Shown here: one piece after another, positions 24,569 through 32,245 of the stretch
Layout of the letters: each line of letters opens with the position of its first letter
How positions within the stretch are numbered: the first letter of the stretch is position 1
Assembly: GCF_902489465.1 (NCBI RefSeq)
Contig: NZ_CABTZZ010000007.1
Location: forward strand, 9,106 to 73,105
Source of the DNA: an uncultured Varibaculum sp.
GTDB lineage: Bacteria > Actinomycetota > Actinomycetes > Actinomycetales > Actinomycetaceae
DNA: 64,000 nucleotides
Direction of reading: 5' to 3'
Made by a program: the position numbers and the translations under genes
The notes under the pieces: generated by a model
Databases searched by the model: none
Told to the model about the DNA's origin: nothing
Seen by the model: the letters and a program-made list of their open reading frames with translations, nothing else

Positions 24569-24574
24569 TATGAT
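24569..24574 (+). promoter_or_regulatory. -10 element of the nitroreductase gene, probable leaderless start
   Basis: TATGAT ends 6 bases before the ATG at 24581. No ribosome-binding site is seen. Confidence 0.5.
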
Positions 24575-24580
24575 AGAAAC

Positions 24581-25102
24581 ATGACTGAGATTTCTAAAAT
24601 CATTAGCGACCGCTGGAGTCCGCGCGAATACGACCCGGACTTTTCGATTAGTAACGAGCAAATCAATCAGCTATTAGAGGCGGCGCGTTGGGCTCCTAGC
24701 GCCATGAATGCTCAGGAATGGTGGTTTGTGCCGGGAATTCGTGGAGACAACAACTACGAAGTGTTACGCCGGGCTGTAGCCGGTTTTTCCGATTGGGCAC
24801 TTGATGCTTCCGGGCTGATTTTAAATATCCATCGAGAATACCCTTCTCGTCACGGTCTAGATTTTGGCTCCTACGACCTGGGCAGCGCAGTACAAAATAT
24901 GTTGTTACAAGCAGAGGTAATGGGGCTGCATATGCGGCCTTTCGCCACTTTTGACCGGGAGCTAGTTAGCCGGGAGTTCCAGATTTCCGCTCCCTATGTT
25001 CCCTTCACGATGTGTACTGTAGGTAAAGCTCCCGCCGGCCTCACTAAAGACCGGGAACGCAAACCGCTGCAGCAGCTACTGTGGGAAAACCACCAGGCTT
25101 AA
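24581..25102 (+). CDS. Nitroreductase-family protein
   Basis: This 173-residue FMN-dependent oxidoreductase belongs to the nitroreductase family. It shows the N-terminal ISDRWSPREYDP and the FMN-binding ARWAPSAMNAQEW motif (about residues 37-49), then DLGSAVQNMLLQAEVMGL and a C-terminal TVGKAP region. The start is the ATG at 24581, where TATGAT 6 bases upstream suggests a leaderless mRNA. The last 38 bases of the gene recur, with six changes, at 25921-25958 beyond the toxin-antitoxin genes. The physiological electron acceptor is unknown. Confidence 0.9.
   Translation: MTEISKIISDRWSPREYDPDFSISNEQINQLLEAARWAPSAMNAQEWWFVPGIRGDNNYEVLRRAVAGFSDWALDASGLILNIHREYPSRHGLDFGSYDLGSAVQNMLLQAEVMGLHMRPFATFDRELVSREFQISAPYVPFTMCTVGKAPAGLTKDRERKPLQQLLWENHQA
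25064..25101 (+). repeat. Direct repeat, copy 1 (3' end of the nitroreductase gene)
   Basis: This copy encodes PLQQLLWENHQA. It matches 25921-25958 at 32 of 38 positions. Confidence 0.85.
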
Positions 25103-25123
25103 TCCGGGAATGCCGTATCGTTG

Positions 25124-25459
25124 TTACCCGGTTTCATCTGCCTTTCTTAAGGCGGCTAGCTGGTCACGTTTACCGTAAATAGCATTGAGGACGTAAACGC
25201 AGTTCGAATCGGTATCTATGCGGTAGTAAATCAAGAAATTCTTAGCCGCAATGCAACGGATTCCTCTACTGTGCCAAGGCTCATCCGGGATGGGCGCGAA
25301 AACTGTTGCCAGGTATGAGAGTTTTCCGATTTCGGCGCGCAAAAACCTCAGATAATCCCGCGCTACGTGTGGAGATAGCAGTTCCTGGGCAATATATTTG
25401 CCTAGTTCTATCAGATCATTCTCAGCATCGGGAGTAATGAGAACCTGGAAGGAATTCAA
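25124..25459 (-). CDS. RelE/ParE-family toxin
   Basis: This 111-residue protein has the RelE/ParE fold: VLITPDAENDLIELGKYIAQEL at the N-terminus, a helix pair, then a central strand region (RCIAAKNFLIYYRIDTDSNCVYVLNAIYGKRDQ) typical of ParE/RelE toxins. Such toxins cut mRNA at the ribosome or poison gyrase; which one applies is not decided by the sequence. It starts with TTG directly after the antitoxin stop codon, so it is translationally coupled. The pair is inserted between a nitroreductase gene and a remnant copy of that gene's end. Confidence 0.88.
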   Translation of the reverse strand: MNSFQVLITPDAENDLIELGKYIAQELLSPHVARDYLRFLRAEIGKLSYLATVFAPIPDEPWHSRGIRCIAAKNFLIYYRIDTDSNCVYVLNAIYGKRDQLAALRKADETG

Positions 25460-25753
25460 CTAAAGTTCCTTTTCCAACTCATCAAATACAGAGTTGTAGT
25501 CCCGCCCTTGACCAGACAAAGACTGCGAATAGCTGCGTGCAAGCTTTGCGTTCAAGTCATCCGTGGTCATTTCATCAGCAGTTCTAAAATTTTCGGGAAG
25601 AGCCAGACTAAAAGGAACTGCGCGCTGCAATATGATTTGGCGATACAGCGAATTAATTACCGCTGAGGTGGAAATTCCCAGCTGATCGAGGATATTTTCA
25701 GCAGCAGTTTTAACATCTTGCTCAACGCGCGCGCTCACAGTCGCATTTTTCAC
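25460..25753 (-). CDS. RelB/DinJ-family antitoxin
   Basis: This 97-residue antitoxin has a ribbon-helix-helix N-terminus (NATVSARVEQDVKTAAENILDQLGISTSAVINSLYRQI) for operator binding, and an acidic C-terminal tail that would wrap the toxin. The start is the GTG at 25753, chosen because GGAGG lies 9 bases upstream; an in-frame GTG at 25762 is too close to that site. It precedes the toxin with no gap, the usual antitoxin-first order with autorepression. A TGTATTACA palindrome just upstream of the ribosome-binding site is a possible operator. Confidence 0.88.
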   Translation of the reverse strand: MKNATVSARVEQDVKTAAENILDQLGISTSAVINSLYRQIILQRAVPFSLALPENFRTADEMTTDDLNAKLARSYSQSLSGQGRDYNSVFDELEKEL

Positions 25754-25920
25754 ATATATCACCCTCCAGAATTATTGTAATACATAGTTCTGCAGTCTGC
25801 GATACATAGGCAGAAAATCCACGAAAGGACGACTAGGAAAGTAGCTACATTGAGCAGGATAAAAGCAGACTGTGCCGCAAAGACAGACTCAATCTCTAAC
25901 CCGATTTCCTTCTGCCTCAA

Positions 25921-25958
25921 CCGCTAGAACAGTTGCTGTAGGAAAACCACCAGGCTTA
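25921..25958 (+). pseudogene. Remnant copy of the nitroreductase 3' end (direct repeat, copy 2)
   Basis: The sequence reads PLEQLL-stop-ENHQA-stop in the same frame as the nitroreductase end, with Trp changed to a stop. Only this tail is recognisable. It shows that a second, decayed nitroreductase-like copy or a recombination scar lies on the far side of the toxin-antitoxin genes. Confidence 0.75.
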
Positions 25959-26055
25959 GGGCGTAGAACAATACCCGCTTTAACCGGCGAAACTGGGATC
26001 GGCGTAGCCGAAACCAGGGGCTAGTAGATCACCAGCAAGATCTTAAAAGAAAATC

Positions 26056-26088
26056 AGATTCCCCCGCGATAGTCTCGCGGGGGAATCT
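26056..26088 (-). terminator. Terminator of the orphan 68-residue ORF transcript
   Basis: A perfect 14-bp stem AGATTCCCCCGCGA/TCGCGGGGGAATCT with a 5-base loop is followed on the minus strand by GATTTTCTTTT. Confidence 0.85.
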
Positions 26089-26145
26089 AATTGCTTAGGG
26101 CGATACCTTAGAAACTCGGTTTCTAAGGTCGCTACCGGCACCCTC

Positions 26146-26352
26146 TTAAGCTGCCGGACGTAGCTGCAGACCTAAGTACTGGGCGGCACGAGCCCGCAGA
26201 GTCTCATCTGCCAGAGCCGCGATTGCTTCCCGTACTCGGCGGTCTTGGCTAACGTCTGCAAACCAAGGGCTGATCGCATCCGAAATCGTGTTAATCAGCA
26301 GATTGTTTGCTTGACGGCCAGTGCCTGCTTCAACAATATTGAATTTTTCCAT
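26146..26352 (-). CDS. Orphan 68-residue ORF of unknown function
   Basis: I do not recognise this protein. It starts at the ATG at 26352, with GGAG 7 bases upstream, and reads MEKFNIVEAGTGRQANNLLI, then SPWFADVSQDRRVREAIAALADETLRARAAQYLG. It is helical and charged, with no Cys, signal peptide or membrane segment. Support for a real transcription unit comes from a near-consensus promoter (26523-26551) about 170 bases upstream and a strong terminator (26056-26088) downstream. The leader between promoter and ORF is rich in inverted repeats. It could encode a small regulator, a peptide precursor, or be secondary to a structured RNA. Confidence 0.55.
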   Translation of the reverse strand: MEKFNIVEAGTGRQANNLLINTISDAISPWFADVSQDRRVREAIAALADETLRARAAQYLGLQLRPAA

Positions 26353-26515
26353 TTTGATACTCCATTCACTTCTTCATCTCACGGGGTTGGCACATGGTTC
26401 GTACCGGTAACCCCGGGGTTCCAAAAGAACCCTGCCTGTTGTGGCCAACTTCAGCACACCATAAAGGTGGCAGGCAGTCAACCAATTTTCCGAGAAAACT
26501 CGAAAACTTCAACAA
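26353..26515 (-). other. Long structured leader of the orphan ORF
   Basis: This 160-base leader contains several short complementary segments, such as GGTTC/GAACC around TTTT, GCCTGCC/GGCAGG and CGGGGTT/AACCCCG. It could fold into alternative structures and may be a cis-regulatory RNA. No known class was recognised. Confidence 0.4.
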
Positions 26516-26522
26516 GCGTTCA

Positions 26523-26551
26523 ACTTTAGTTCACCATCCAGATATTGTCAA
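26523..26551 (-). promoter_or_regulatory. Near-consensus promoter of the orphan ORF
   Basis: The minus-strand TTGACA (26551-26546) and TAAAGT (26528-26523) are exactly 17 bases apart. Confidence 0.7.
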
Positions 26552-26645
26552 TCTTGGATCGTCAACTCCCTGCGCGCCTCGAGGCCGAATACCTGGAGGC
26601 AGTCCAAAAACACTTTTCTCGCCCTAGAGAATTAGCGGTAAAGCA

Positions 26646-28070
26646 CTAGCGATAGTCGGTTTCTAACCCTACCGTATGAATCCGCATCGAGTTAGTAGAA
26701 CCCGTCACCCCCGGAGGCATACCGGCGAGGATAATTACTTGATCCCCTCGCTTAGCTAATCCCTGTGCTTGTAGCACCTGATCAACTTGCCAAATCATGT
26801 CGTCAGTGTGAGTTACATAGGGAACCCGGTAAGTACGAATTCCCCACGAAACCGCCAGCTGATTCCGAGTGGACTCTAACGGAGTAAACGCCACCATGGG
26901 GATTGGGGAACGCAGTCGGGACATGGTGCGCGCGGTCGCACCTCCCTGCGTGAACGCGATCATGAATTTCAGATCCAGCATTTCCGCTGCTCTGGCAGCC
27001 GCGATTGAAAGCACCCCAGCTCGATCATGATCATAGGTAGTGAGGGGAGATATCCGGTCTCCCCCGTTTTCCTCCACATTAGTAATAACCGAAGCCATCA
27101 GGCGCACCGCGTCAATCGGGTATGCCCCCACCGAGGTTTCCCCAGATAGCATTACCGCATCGGCGCCATCCAAGATCGCGTTAGCACAGTCAGAAGCTTC
27201 AGCGCGGGTAGGACGCGGGCTATGAATCATAGAGTCAAATACCTGAGTAGCCACGATGACCGGCTTCGCGTACCTTCTGGCCAGCTCGATCGCTCGCTTT
27301 TGCACCAAGGGCACCGCTTCTAGCGGCATTTCTACCCCCAGGTCGCCACGCGCCACCATGATGCCGTCAAAAGTCTGCACAATTTCCACTAGACGGTCGA
27401 CTGCCTGCGGTTTTTCAATCTTGGCAATAACTGGGACGTGGACTTCCTCTTCGTCCATAATCCGCTTCACATCAGCAAAATCATCAGCGCTGCGCACAAA
27501 CGACAGCGCAATGATATCGGCGCCTTGCTGCAGTCCCCAACGCAGATCGTCTTCATCCTTTTCTGAAAGTGCCGGTACAGAAACTGCTACCCCCGGCAAG
27601 TTAAGTCCCTTATGGTCGGACACCACCCCGGGTACTTCTACCTCGGTAACTACATCGGTAGCGGTAACTTCCTTTACCCGTACCTGCACGTTTCCGTCAT
27701 CAATCAAAAGGGCATCTCCGGGAGTGCAATCCCCCGGCAAACCTTTGAAGGTAGTCCCCACGATTTCTTTATCCCCGGGAACATCGCGAGTGGTAATCGT
27801 GAAAGTGTCGCCCTTTTCTAAAGTCTGCGGGCCAGCAGCAAAAGTCTCTAAACGAATCTTGGGGCCTTGCAAATCCACCAACACCGCAATAGCTTTGCCA
27901 GTTTGCAGTGCCACCCGCCGAATATTACCAATCGTAACCTCAGCTTCTTCTTGGCTGCCGTGTGAACGGTTAATCCGCGCCACGTTCATCCCCGCCTCGG
28001 CGAGTTTCTCAATTTGGGACGGGGAATTTGTTGCCGGCCCTAACGTACATACAATTTTCGCTCTGCGCAT
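26646..28070 (-). CDS. pyk: Pyruvate kinase
   Basis: This 474-residue glycolytic enzyme makes pyruvate and ATP from phosphoenolpyruvate and ADP. It starts MRRAKIVCTLGPATNS, has the active-site region VARGDLGVEMPLEAVPLVQK with the MAKIEKPQAV-type catalytic Lys (IAKIEKPQAV), and the nucleotide and metal residues NRSHG and DLQGPKIR. The beta-barrel B domain covers about residues 70-170 and the C domain about 340-474. It is monomer-length typical of actinobacteria. TAGGAT 6 bases before the ATG is a likely -10, so this end gene may have its own leaderless promoter besides readthrough from lgt. Confidence 0.97.
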   Translation of the reverse strand: MRRAKIVCTLGPATNSPSQIEKLAEAGMNVARINRSHGSQEEAEVTIGNIRRVALQTGKAIAVLVDLQGPKIRLETFAAGPQTLEKGDTFTITTRDVPGDKEIVGTTFKGLPGDCTPGDALLIDDGNVQVRVKEVTATDVVTEVEVPGVVSDHKGLNLPGVAVSVPALSEKDEDDLRWGLQQGADIIALSFVRSADDFADVKRIMDEEEVHVPVIAKIEKPQAVDRLVEIVQTFDGIMVARGDLGVEMPLEAVPLVQKRAIELARRYAKPVIVATQVFDSMIHSPRPTRAEASDCANAILDGADAVMLSGETSVGAYPIDAVRLMASVITNVEENGGDRISPLTTYDHDRAGVLSIAAARAAEMLDLKFMIAFTQGGATARTMSRLRSPIPMVAFTPLESTRNQLAVSWGIRTYRVPYVTHTDDMIWQVDQVLQAQGLAKRGDQVIILAGMPPGVTGSTNSMRIHTVGLETDYR

Positions 28071-28076
28071 ACCTCT

Positions 28077-28082
28077 ATCCTA
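28077..28082 (-). promoter_or_regulatory. -10 element of pyk, possible leaderless start
   Basis: TAGGAT on the minus strand ends 6 bases before the ATG. AGAGGT in the gap could alternatively act as a short-range ribosome-binding site. Confidence 0.4.
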
Positions 28083-28145
28083 ACGAGTTCCTCAGTTCTT
28101 TCCACTTAGTCGAGGGCTAGTTGGCTCCCTGCCAATCCAACATAA

Positions 28146-29018
28146 CTAAACAGAAGTTGTTTTATCGCACCCCTCAGGAGGTATTTCACTACCCTGTTGC
28201 GGATTAGCTTCCTGCTGGCGGGGAACGTTCTGGCGATAACACCAAACTGCCAAGGCTACCCCCAGGATGAACATCAGCAGACAAGTCCAAGCATTTATAC
28301 GTAAACCGAGCAACTGATTTGCCTGATCCATCCGCAGGTTCTCTACCCAGAAACGCCCCAGGCTATAGGCACACAGATAGAATCCCATCATCATGCCACC
28401 GCGCGGGCGGAAATGCCGCTCTATCCACACCAACACCCAGATTGCTGCTAGGTTCCACAACATTTCATAGAGAAAAGTCGGGTGGAAAGTAGCATACTGT
28501 TCAAAGCCTAGCGGGCGATGTTGCAGGTCAATTTGCAGTCCCCAAGGCAAAGTAGTCGGCCTACCAAAAAGCTCTTGGTTAAAGTAGTTCCCTAAACGAC
28601 CAAAGATTTGCCCGACCAAGATCGTAGGCGCAATAGCATCGGCTACCGGAGCGATTTTCAACTGCCGATGCCGCAATACCAGACAAGCAGTGATGGTGCC
28701 AGCAATTACCCCTCCCCAAATGGCCAGCCCGCCATGCCAGATCAGCGGGATTTCTTTGGGATTGCCCGTGGGACCGAAATAGTCTTGCCACTTGCTCAAC
28801 ACATGGTAGATCCGGGCTCCGATAATGCCGATGGGAACTACCCAAATAGCCAAATCCACGATTAGCTCCGGGTCACCTCCCCGGGCTTTATAACGCCGCG
28901 AAGCCCACAGGCAAGCCAAGAAAATACCGGTAAGAATCGCTAAAGCATAGGCACGCAGGGGAATAGGTCCTAAATACCAGACACCTTGCGCGGGAGAGGG
29001 AATAGAGAACGGGTTCAT
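28146..29018 (-). CDS. lgt: Prolipoprotein diacylglyceryl transferase
   Basis: This 290-residue membrane enzyme transfers diacylglyceryl from phosphatidylglycerol to the lipobox Cys of prolipoproteins. It has seven membrane segments, WHGGLAIWGGVIAG with the essential His-Gly-Gly, and the Lgt signature GRLGNYFNQELFG (about residues 149-161) with its Arg and Asn. It is a normal length for actinobacteria. It lies 11 bases after trpC on the same strand. It would process the thiamine-precursor binding lipoprotein encoded elsewhere in the window. Confidence 0.96.
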   Translation of the reverse strand: MNPFSIPSPAQGVWYLGPIPLRAYALAILTGIFLACLWASRRYKARGGDPELIVDLAIWVVPIGIIGARIYHVLSKWQDYFGPTGNPKEIPLIWHGGLAIWGGVIAGTITACLVLRHRQLKIAPVADAIAPTILVGQIFGRLGNYFNQELFGRPTTLPWGLQIDLQHRPLGFEQYATFHPTFLYEMLWNLAAIWVLVWIERHFRPRGGMMMGFYLCAYSLGRFWVENLRMDQANQLLGLRINAWTCLLMFILGVALAVWCYRQNVPRQQEANPQQGSEIPPEGCDKTTSV

Positions 29019-29029
29019 CCCTTATCTTT

Positions 29030-29872
29030 CTAGTCGTGGTGCTTATCGCGGCTGATCCGAGACTTGCGGGAAGTTGCCAAAGCTGGATGTGCTCCCGCCG
29101 CCACCATTTCAGCCACTAAAGATTGCGGATTATTTGACTGTACCAAAGCTGAACCAATCAGTACCGCATCAGCGCCTTGTTGGGCATAGTTAAACACATC
29201 ATGCGGACCGGCCACCCCGGATTCTGCCACCGCCACCACCTGCTCGGGAATAACGTCAACGATTTGGGCAAAAGTATCCATATTAAAATCGAGGGTGCGC
29301 AAATCTTGGGCATTTACCCCGATTACCCTGGCGCCCGCTTCCAGTGCCCGAAAGGCTTCTAGCCGCGAATGCACTTCCACAATCGCAGTCAAACCGAGCG
29401 AGTGGGCCCGCTCTACCAAAGAGGTGACTACCGTTGGTTCTGCCGAGGTTTGCAGGATCAAAATTAGGTCAGCCCCTAATGCTCGAGCTTCATGAACCTG
29501 ATAGGGGGTGATCACGAAATCTTTATAGAGTACCGGCACCTCTACCGCTGCCCGCACCTGCCGCAGGTCTTCGATGGAGCCACAAAAAAAGTTTTTTTCG
29601 GTAGAAACCGAAATTACGGAAGCTCCCCCCGCTTCGTAAGATTTAGCCAGCGCCGCCACATCGGAGACTTCTCGCAAAAAACCCTTACCGGGGGTGGCAC
29701 GTTTTATTTCTGCGATTACCGAAACCGCGCCCTCGCTGCGTAAGGCACGGACTCCATCCTGAGGACGAGGACGCTGGGCAGCGATCCGTTTGATTTCTTC
29801 TAGGCTTACCTCAGACTCCCGCCGCGCCACTTCTTGCCGCACGCCAGCCAGTAACCGTTCTAGAGCATTCAT
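29030..29872 (-). CDS. trpC: Indole-3-glycerol phosphate synthase
   Basis: This 280-residue (beta/alpha)8 enzyme catalyses ring closure to indole-3-glycerol phosphate in tryptophan synthesis. Catalytic motifs include VIAEIKRATPGKGFLR (Lys and Glu), VLYKDFVI with the general acid Lys, and AESGVAGPHDV and GADAVLIGSALV for phosphate binding. The last 15 residues after about 265 are a basic tail. GGAGG lies 10 bases before the ATG. It follows the his genes and precedes lgt, an order common in actinobacterial his-trp clusters. No other trp genes are in the window. Confidence 0.96.
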   Translation of the reverse strand: MNALERLLAGVRQEVARRESEVSLEEIKRIAAQRPRPQDGVRALRSEGAVSVIAEIKRATPGKGFLREVSDVAALAKSYEAGGASVISVSTEKNFFCGSIEDLRQVRAAVEVPVLYKDFVITPYQVHEARALGADLILILQTSAEPTVVTSLVERAHSLGLTAIVEVHSRLEAFRALEAGARVIGVNAQDLRTLDFNMDTFAQIVDVIPEQVVAVAESGVAGPHDVFNYAQQGADAVLIGSALVQSNNPQSLVAEMVAAGAHPALATSRKSRISRDKHHD

Positions 29873-29925
29873 CTGAGTATCACCTCCAAAACCATATTAT
29901 GATTTTGTCACCTTCAGTAATAATT

Positions 29926-30303
29926 CTAGTTGCTGGCAGGGCGCTGCCCGACACGGACTGGCAGTTCACCGCCGCTTTCAAAGCAGCTGCGCTCGCCGGT
30001 GTGACAGGCAGCCCCTACCTGATCCACCTGCACCAACAGGGCATCCCCGTCACAATCAATCTGAACTTGCTTCACATATTGTGCGTGCCCAGAGGTATCA
30101 CCTTTGCGCCAATATTCGCGGCGCGAACGCGACCAGAAAGTGACCCTCCCCGTAGTTAGCGTGCGTCGCAGCGCCTCGTCATCCATATATCCGACCATTA
30201 AAACTTGTCCGTTTCGCCAGTCCTGAATAACCGCACATACCAGTCCCGCCGCATCAAATTTCAAACGAGAGGCTATATCCGGATCTAAAGCTTGTGCACT
30301 CAT
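29926..30303 (-). CDS. hisI: Phosphoribosyl-AMP cyclohydrolase
   Basis: This 125-residue zinc enzyme opens the adenine ring of phosphoribosyl-AMP, the third step of histidine synthesis. It has the conserved VGYMDDEALRRTLTTGRVTFWSRSR, then WRKGDTSGH, the metal Asp motif DCDGDALL, and the Cys residues in ACHTG and SCF that bind zinc. It is the stand-alone cyclohydrolase domain with no HisE fusion. It overlaps hisF by 4 bases and is coupled to it. Confidence 0.96.
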   Translation of the reverse strand: MSAQALDPDIASRLKFDAAGLVCAVIQDWRNGQVLMVGYMDDEALRRTLTTGRVTFWSRSRREYWRKGDTSGHAQYVKQVQIDCDGDALLVQVDQVGAACHTGERSCFESGGELPVRVGQRPASN

Positions 30304-31070
30304 CGAACCGCAAACCCCGCTTCCTTGAGCCCTGCTTTCACCGCCGAGATCGCGACCTCGCCAAAATGGAAAACACTGGCCGCTAACACTGCATCTGCCC
30401 CGGTGCGGACTGCCTCGACAAAATGCTCAACCTTGCCCGCACCCCCAGAAGCAATTAAAGGAACGGTTATCCGCGAGCGTACCTGCGCTAACATTTCCAG
30501 GTCAAAGCCAGTTTTCACCCCATCAGCATCCATCGAATTGAGCAAAATCTCTCCGGCACCGCGGGCGGTGACTTCGCTACACCACTCCAAGGCATCGATA
30601 CCGGTAGAACGGGTTCCCCCATGGGTAGTAACTTCAAATCCACTGGTAGTTTCCACCCCGTCAGGGCAGCGCCGGGCATCAACCGAAATCACCAACACTT
30701 GGTTACCGAAACGCTTAGCTATCTGATCGATTAATTCCGGATTGGCGATAGCCGCAGTATTAACCCCCACCTTGTCGGCACCCGCCCCCAGGAGTTGTGC
30801 TACGTCCGCTACCGAACGTACTCCCCCGCCTACGGTGAGCGGCACAAAGACTTGTTCGGCGCAGCGCTGCACGGTTTGCACCATGGTGGCGCGCCCCTCT
30901 TTAGAAGCTGACACATCCAGGAAAGTGATTTCATCTGCACCTTCATCGCTGTAGCGTTCTGCCAGTTCCACGGGATCTCCCGCATCTCGCAGGTTCTGGA
31001 AATTTACGCCCTTAACCACTCGCCCTTGGTCAACATCTAGGCAAGGGATCACCCTGATCGCTACCGCCAT
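30300..31070 (-). CDS. hisF: Imidazole glycerol phosphate synthase, cyclase subunit
   Basis: This 256-residue barrel uses ammonia from HisH to make imidazole glycerol phosphate and AICAR. It shows the catalytic Asp11-type motif IPCLDVDQGRVVKG, the second catalytic Asp in VISVDARR, and phosphate sites VGGGVRS and IASGGAGK. Length is standard. GAGGAGGG precedes the ATG. The first gene of the hisF-hisI pair; the remaining his genes, including hisH, are outside the window. Confidence 0.97.
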   Translation of the reverse strand: MAVAIRVIPCLDVDQGRVVKGVNFQNLRDAGDPVELAERYSDEGADEITFLDVSASKEGRATMVQTVQRCAEQVFVPLTVGGGVRSVADVAQLLGAGADKVGVNTAAIANPELIDQIAKRFGNQVLVISVDARRCPDGVETTSGFEVTTHGGTRSTGIDALEWCSEVTARGAGEILLNSMDADGVKTGFDLEMLAQVRSRITVPLIASGGAGKVEHFVEAVRTGADAVLAASVFHFGEVAISAVKAGLKEAGFAVR

Positions 31071-31192
31071 TTAGCCCTCCTCAATAGGTTCTCTACCCTC
31101 AGTGTAAAAAACTAATGTGAATAGGGAGCGCCAGCGCCGTTAGGTGGACTGGATTCGGCAGAGCTACCGCTAGTTTTGAAATAACTGTTCCC

Positions 31193-32245
31193 TTATTTCG
31201 CGCAGGCCAAAACATCCATAACTACCACCAAAGCACTATCACCGGTGGCTTGATCAGCGGGAATAATCGCCAAGATACGCGAGTTGGCACGCAGGGCAGT
31301 TAGTTGTTCGGATAAGGATTGGAAAGTACTTTCACCCACTATCTTTTGCGGACCAAGGTTACCCCAGGTGTAGGCACGTTTCTTGCCTGAGTCTAGTTCC
31401 CAGACTCCATATTGCGCCAGGATCTTCTTTCGCGGGTCTAGTTGTTCGCCTTTGCCCGGTACCAAGACGAAAGTTGCGGCCTCTTGCGGTTTCGTTTTCG
31501 TTGCCGACTCGAATTGCGGCAATCCTTGCGGGAAAGAGAAACTTACCCCCGCCGCTTCCGGAATCTGCAACTGTGACTGATAAACCGCAGTAGGTAGCAC
31601 ATCGATAACGTCTACTTCCATAGTGGTTTTCCCGTCACTGGCAGTAGCCGGGCGGTGCACGATCAGGCGCGACCCCTCGTTCCTGCCTATAACTTCGGTA
31701 AGCAACCCACTGGGCAAAGTAGAGGCGTTAGCTTTGCCCACAAAAAGCTGTGGTTTTCCTCCCTTGGAAACCAGTTTCCCGGTATCGCCCTCATAAACAC
31801 TCACCATCACCCGTACGTCTTGATTTTCCCGTATCTGCGGCCCGAAGCCGCGAATAGCTACCCGCGAGTTAGGCAAAGTAATAGGCATCCGCCCTTGAAA
31901 TTCGACTACTGGCTGTTCTCCCAATTGACCACTGACTTTCACCTGGGTAGAAACCCCGCTGATTTCTTGACCCCTACCGGCCTGCCAGAGATAAAACCCT
32001 AAAACTACCGCAGCGGCCACCGCGAGTACCGCAGCTGCGGCCAGCCACCACCGCAAAATACGCCAGAGGGAAGGTTTTTTCTTCGCCGGAACTGCTGCCT
32101 TTCGCGGAGGAAAGCGTCGCTTTAAATCGCTAGATGCGCCTTCCTGGTTTTCTCCGGAAACGGTTTGCGGCTCAGGAGACGAAATGGAGAAAGCATTCTT
32201 CGTATCATCGCCGTGACTGCGGGTGTTCGCTTCCATTAAGCTCAC
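31193..32245 (-). CDS. Membrane-anchored FKBP-like protein downstream of pafA
   Basis: This 350-residue protein has a basic N-terminal tail, one membrane segment (about residues 66-89, LRWWLAAAAVLAVAAAVVLGFYLW), and an extracytoplasmic part. In that part two stretches resemble FKBP-type peptidyl-prolyl isomerase domains, though active-site residues are poorly kept (for example VMVSVYEGDTGKLV, and a C-terminal ALRANSRILAIIPADQ with VVVMDVLA). Similar genes follow pafA in many actinobacteria. It starts with GTG at 32245, overlapping the pafA stop by 4 bases. A role in folding of exported proteins is likely but isomerase activity is doubtful. Confidence 0.75.
   Translation of the reverse strand: MSLMEANTRSHGDDTKNAFSISSPEPQTVSGENQEGASSDLKRRFPPRKAAVPAKKKPSLWRILRWWLAAAAVLAVAAAVVLGFYLWQAGRGQEISGVSTQVKVSGQLGEQPVVEFQGRMPITLPNSRVAIRGFGPQIRENQDVRVMVSVYEGDTGKLVSKGGKPQLFVGKANASTLPSGLLTEVIGRNEGSRLIVHRPATASDGKTTMEVDVIDVLPTAVYQSQLQIPEAAGVSFSFPQGLPQFESATKTKPQEAATFVLVPGKGEQLDPRKKILAQYGVWELDSGKKRAYTWGNLGPQKIVGESTFQSLSEQLTALRANSRILAIIPADQATGDSALVVVMDVLACAK

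Larger units (their letters stand above)
25754..26145. other. Gene-free stretch upstream of the antitoxin and past the orphan ORF
   Basis: The stretch holds the toxin-antitoxin promoter region, the nitroreductase tail remnant (25921-25958), the minus-strand terminator hairpin (26056-26088), and a second hairpin CCTTAGAAA/TTTCTAAGG (about 26107-26129). No other gene is supported. Confidence 0.55.
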
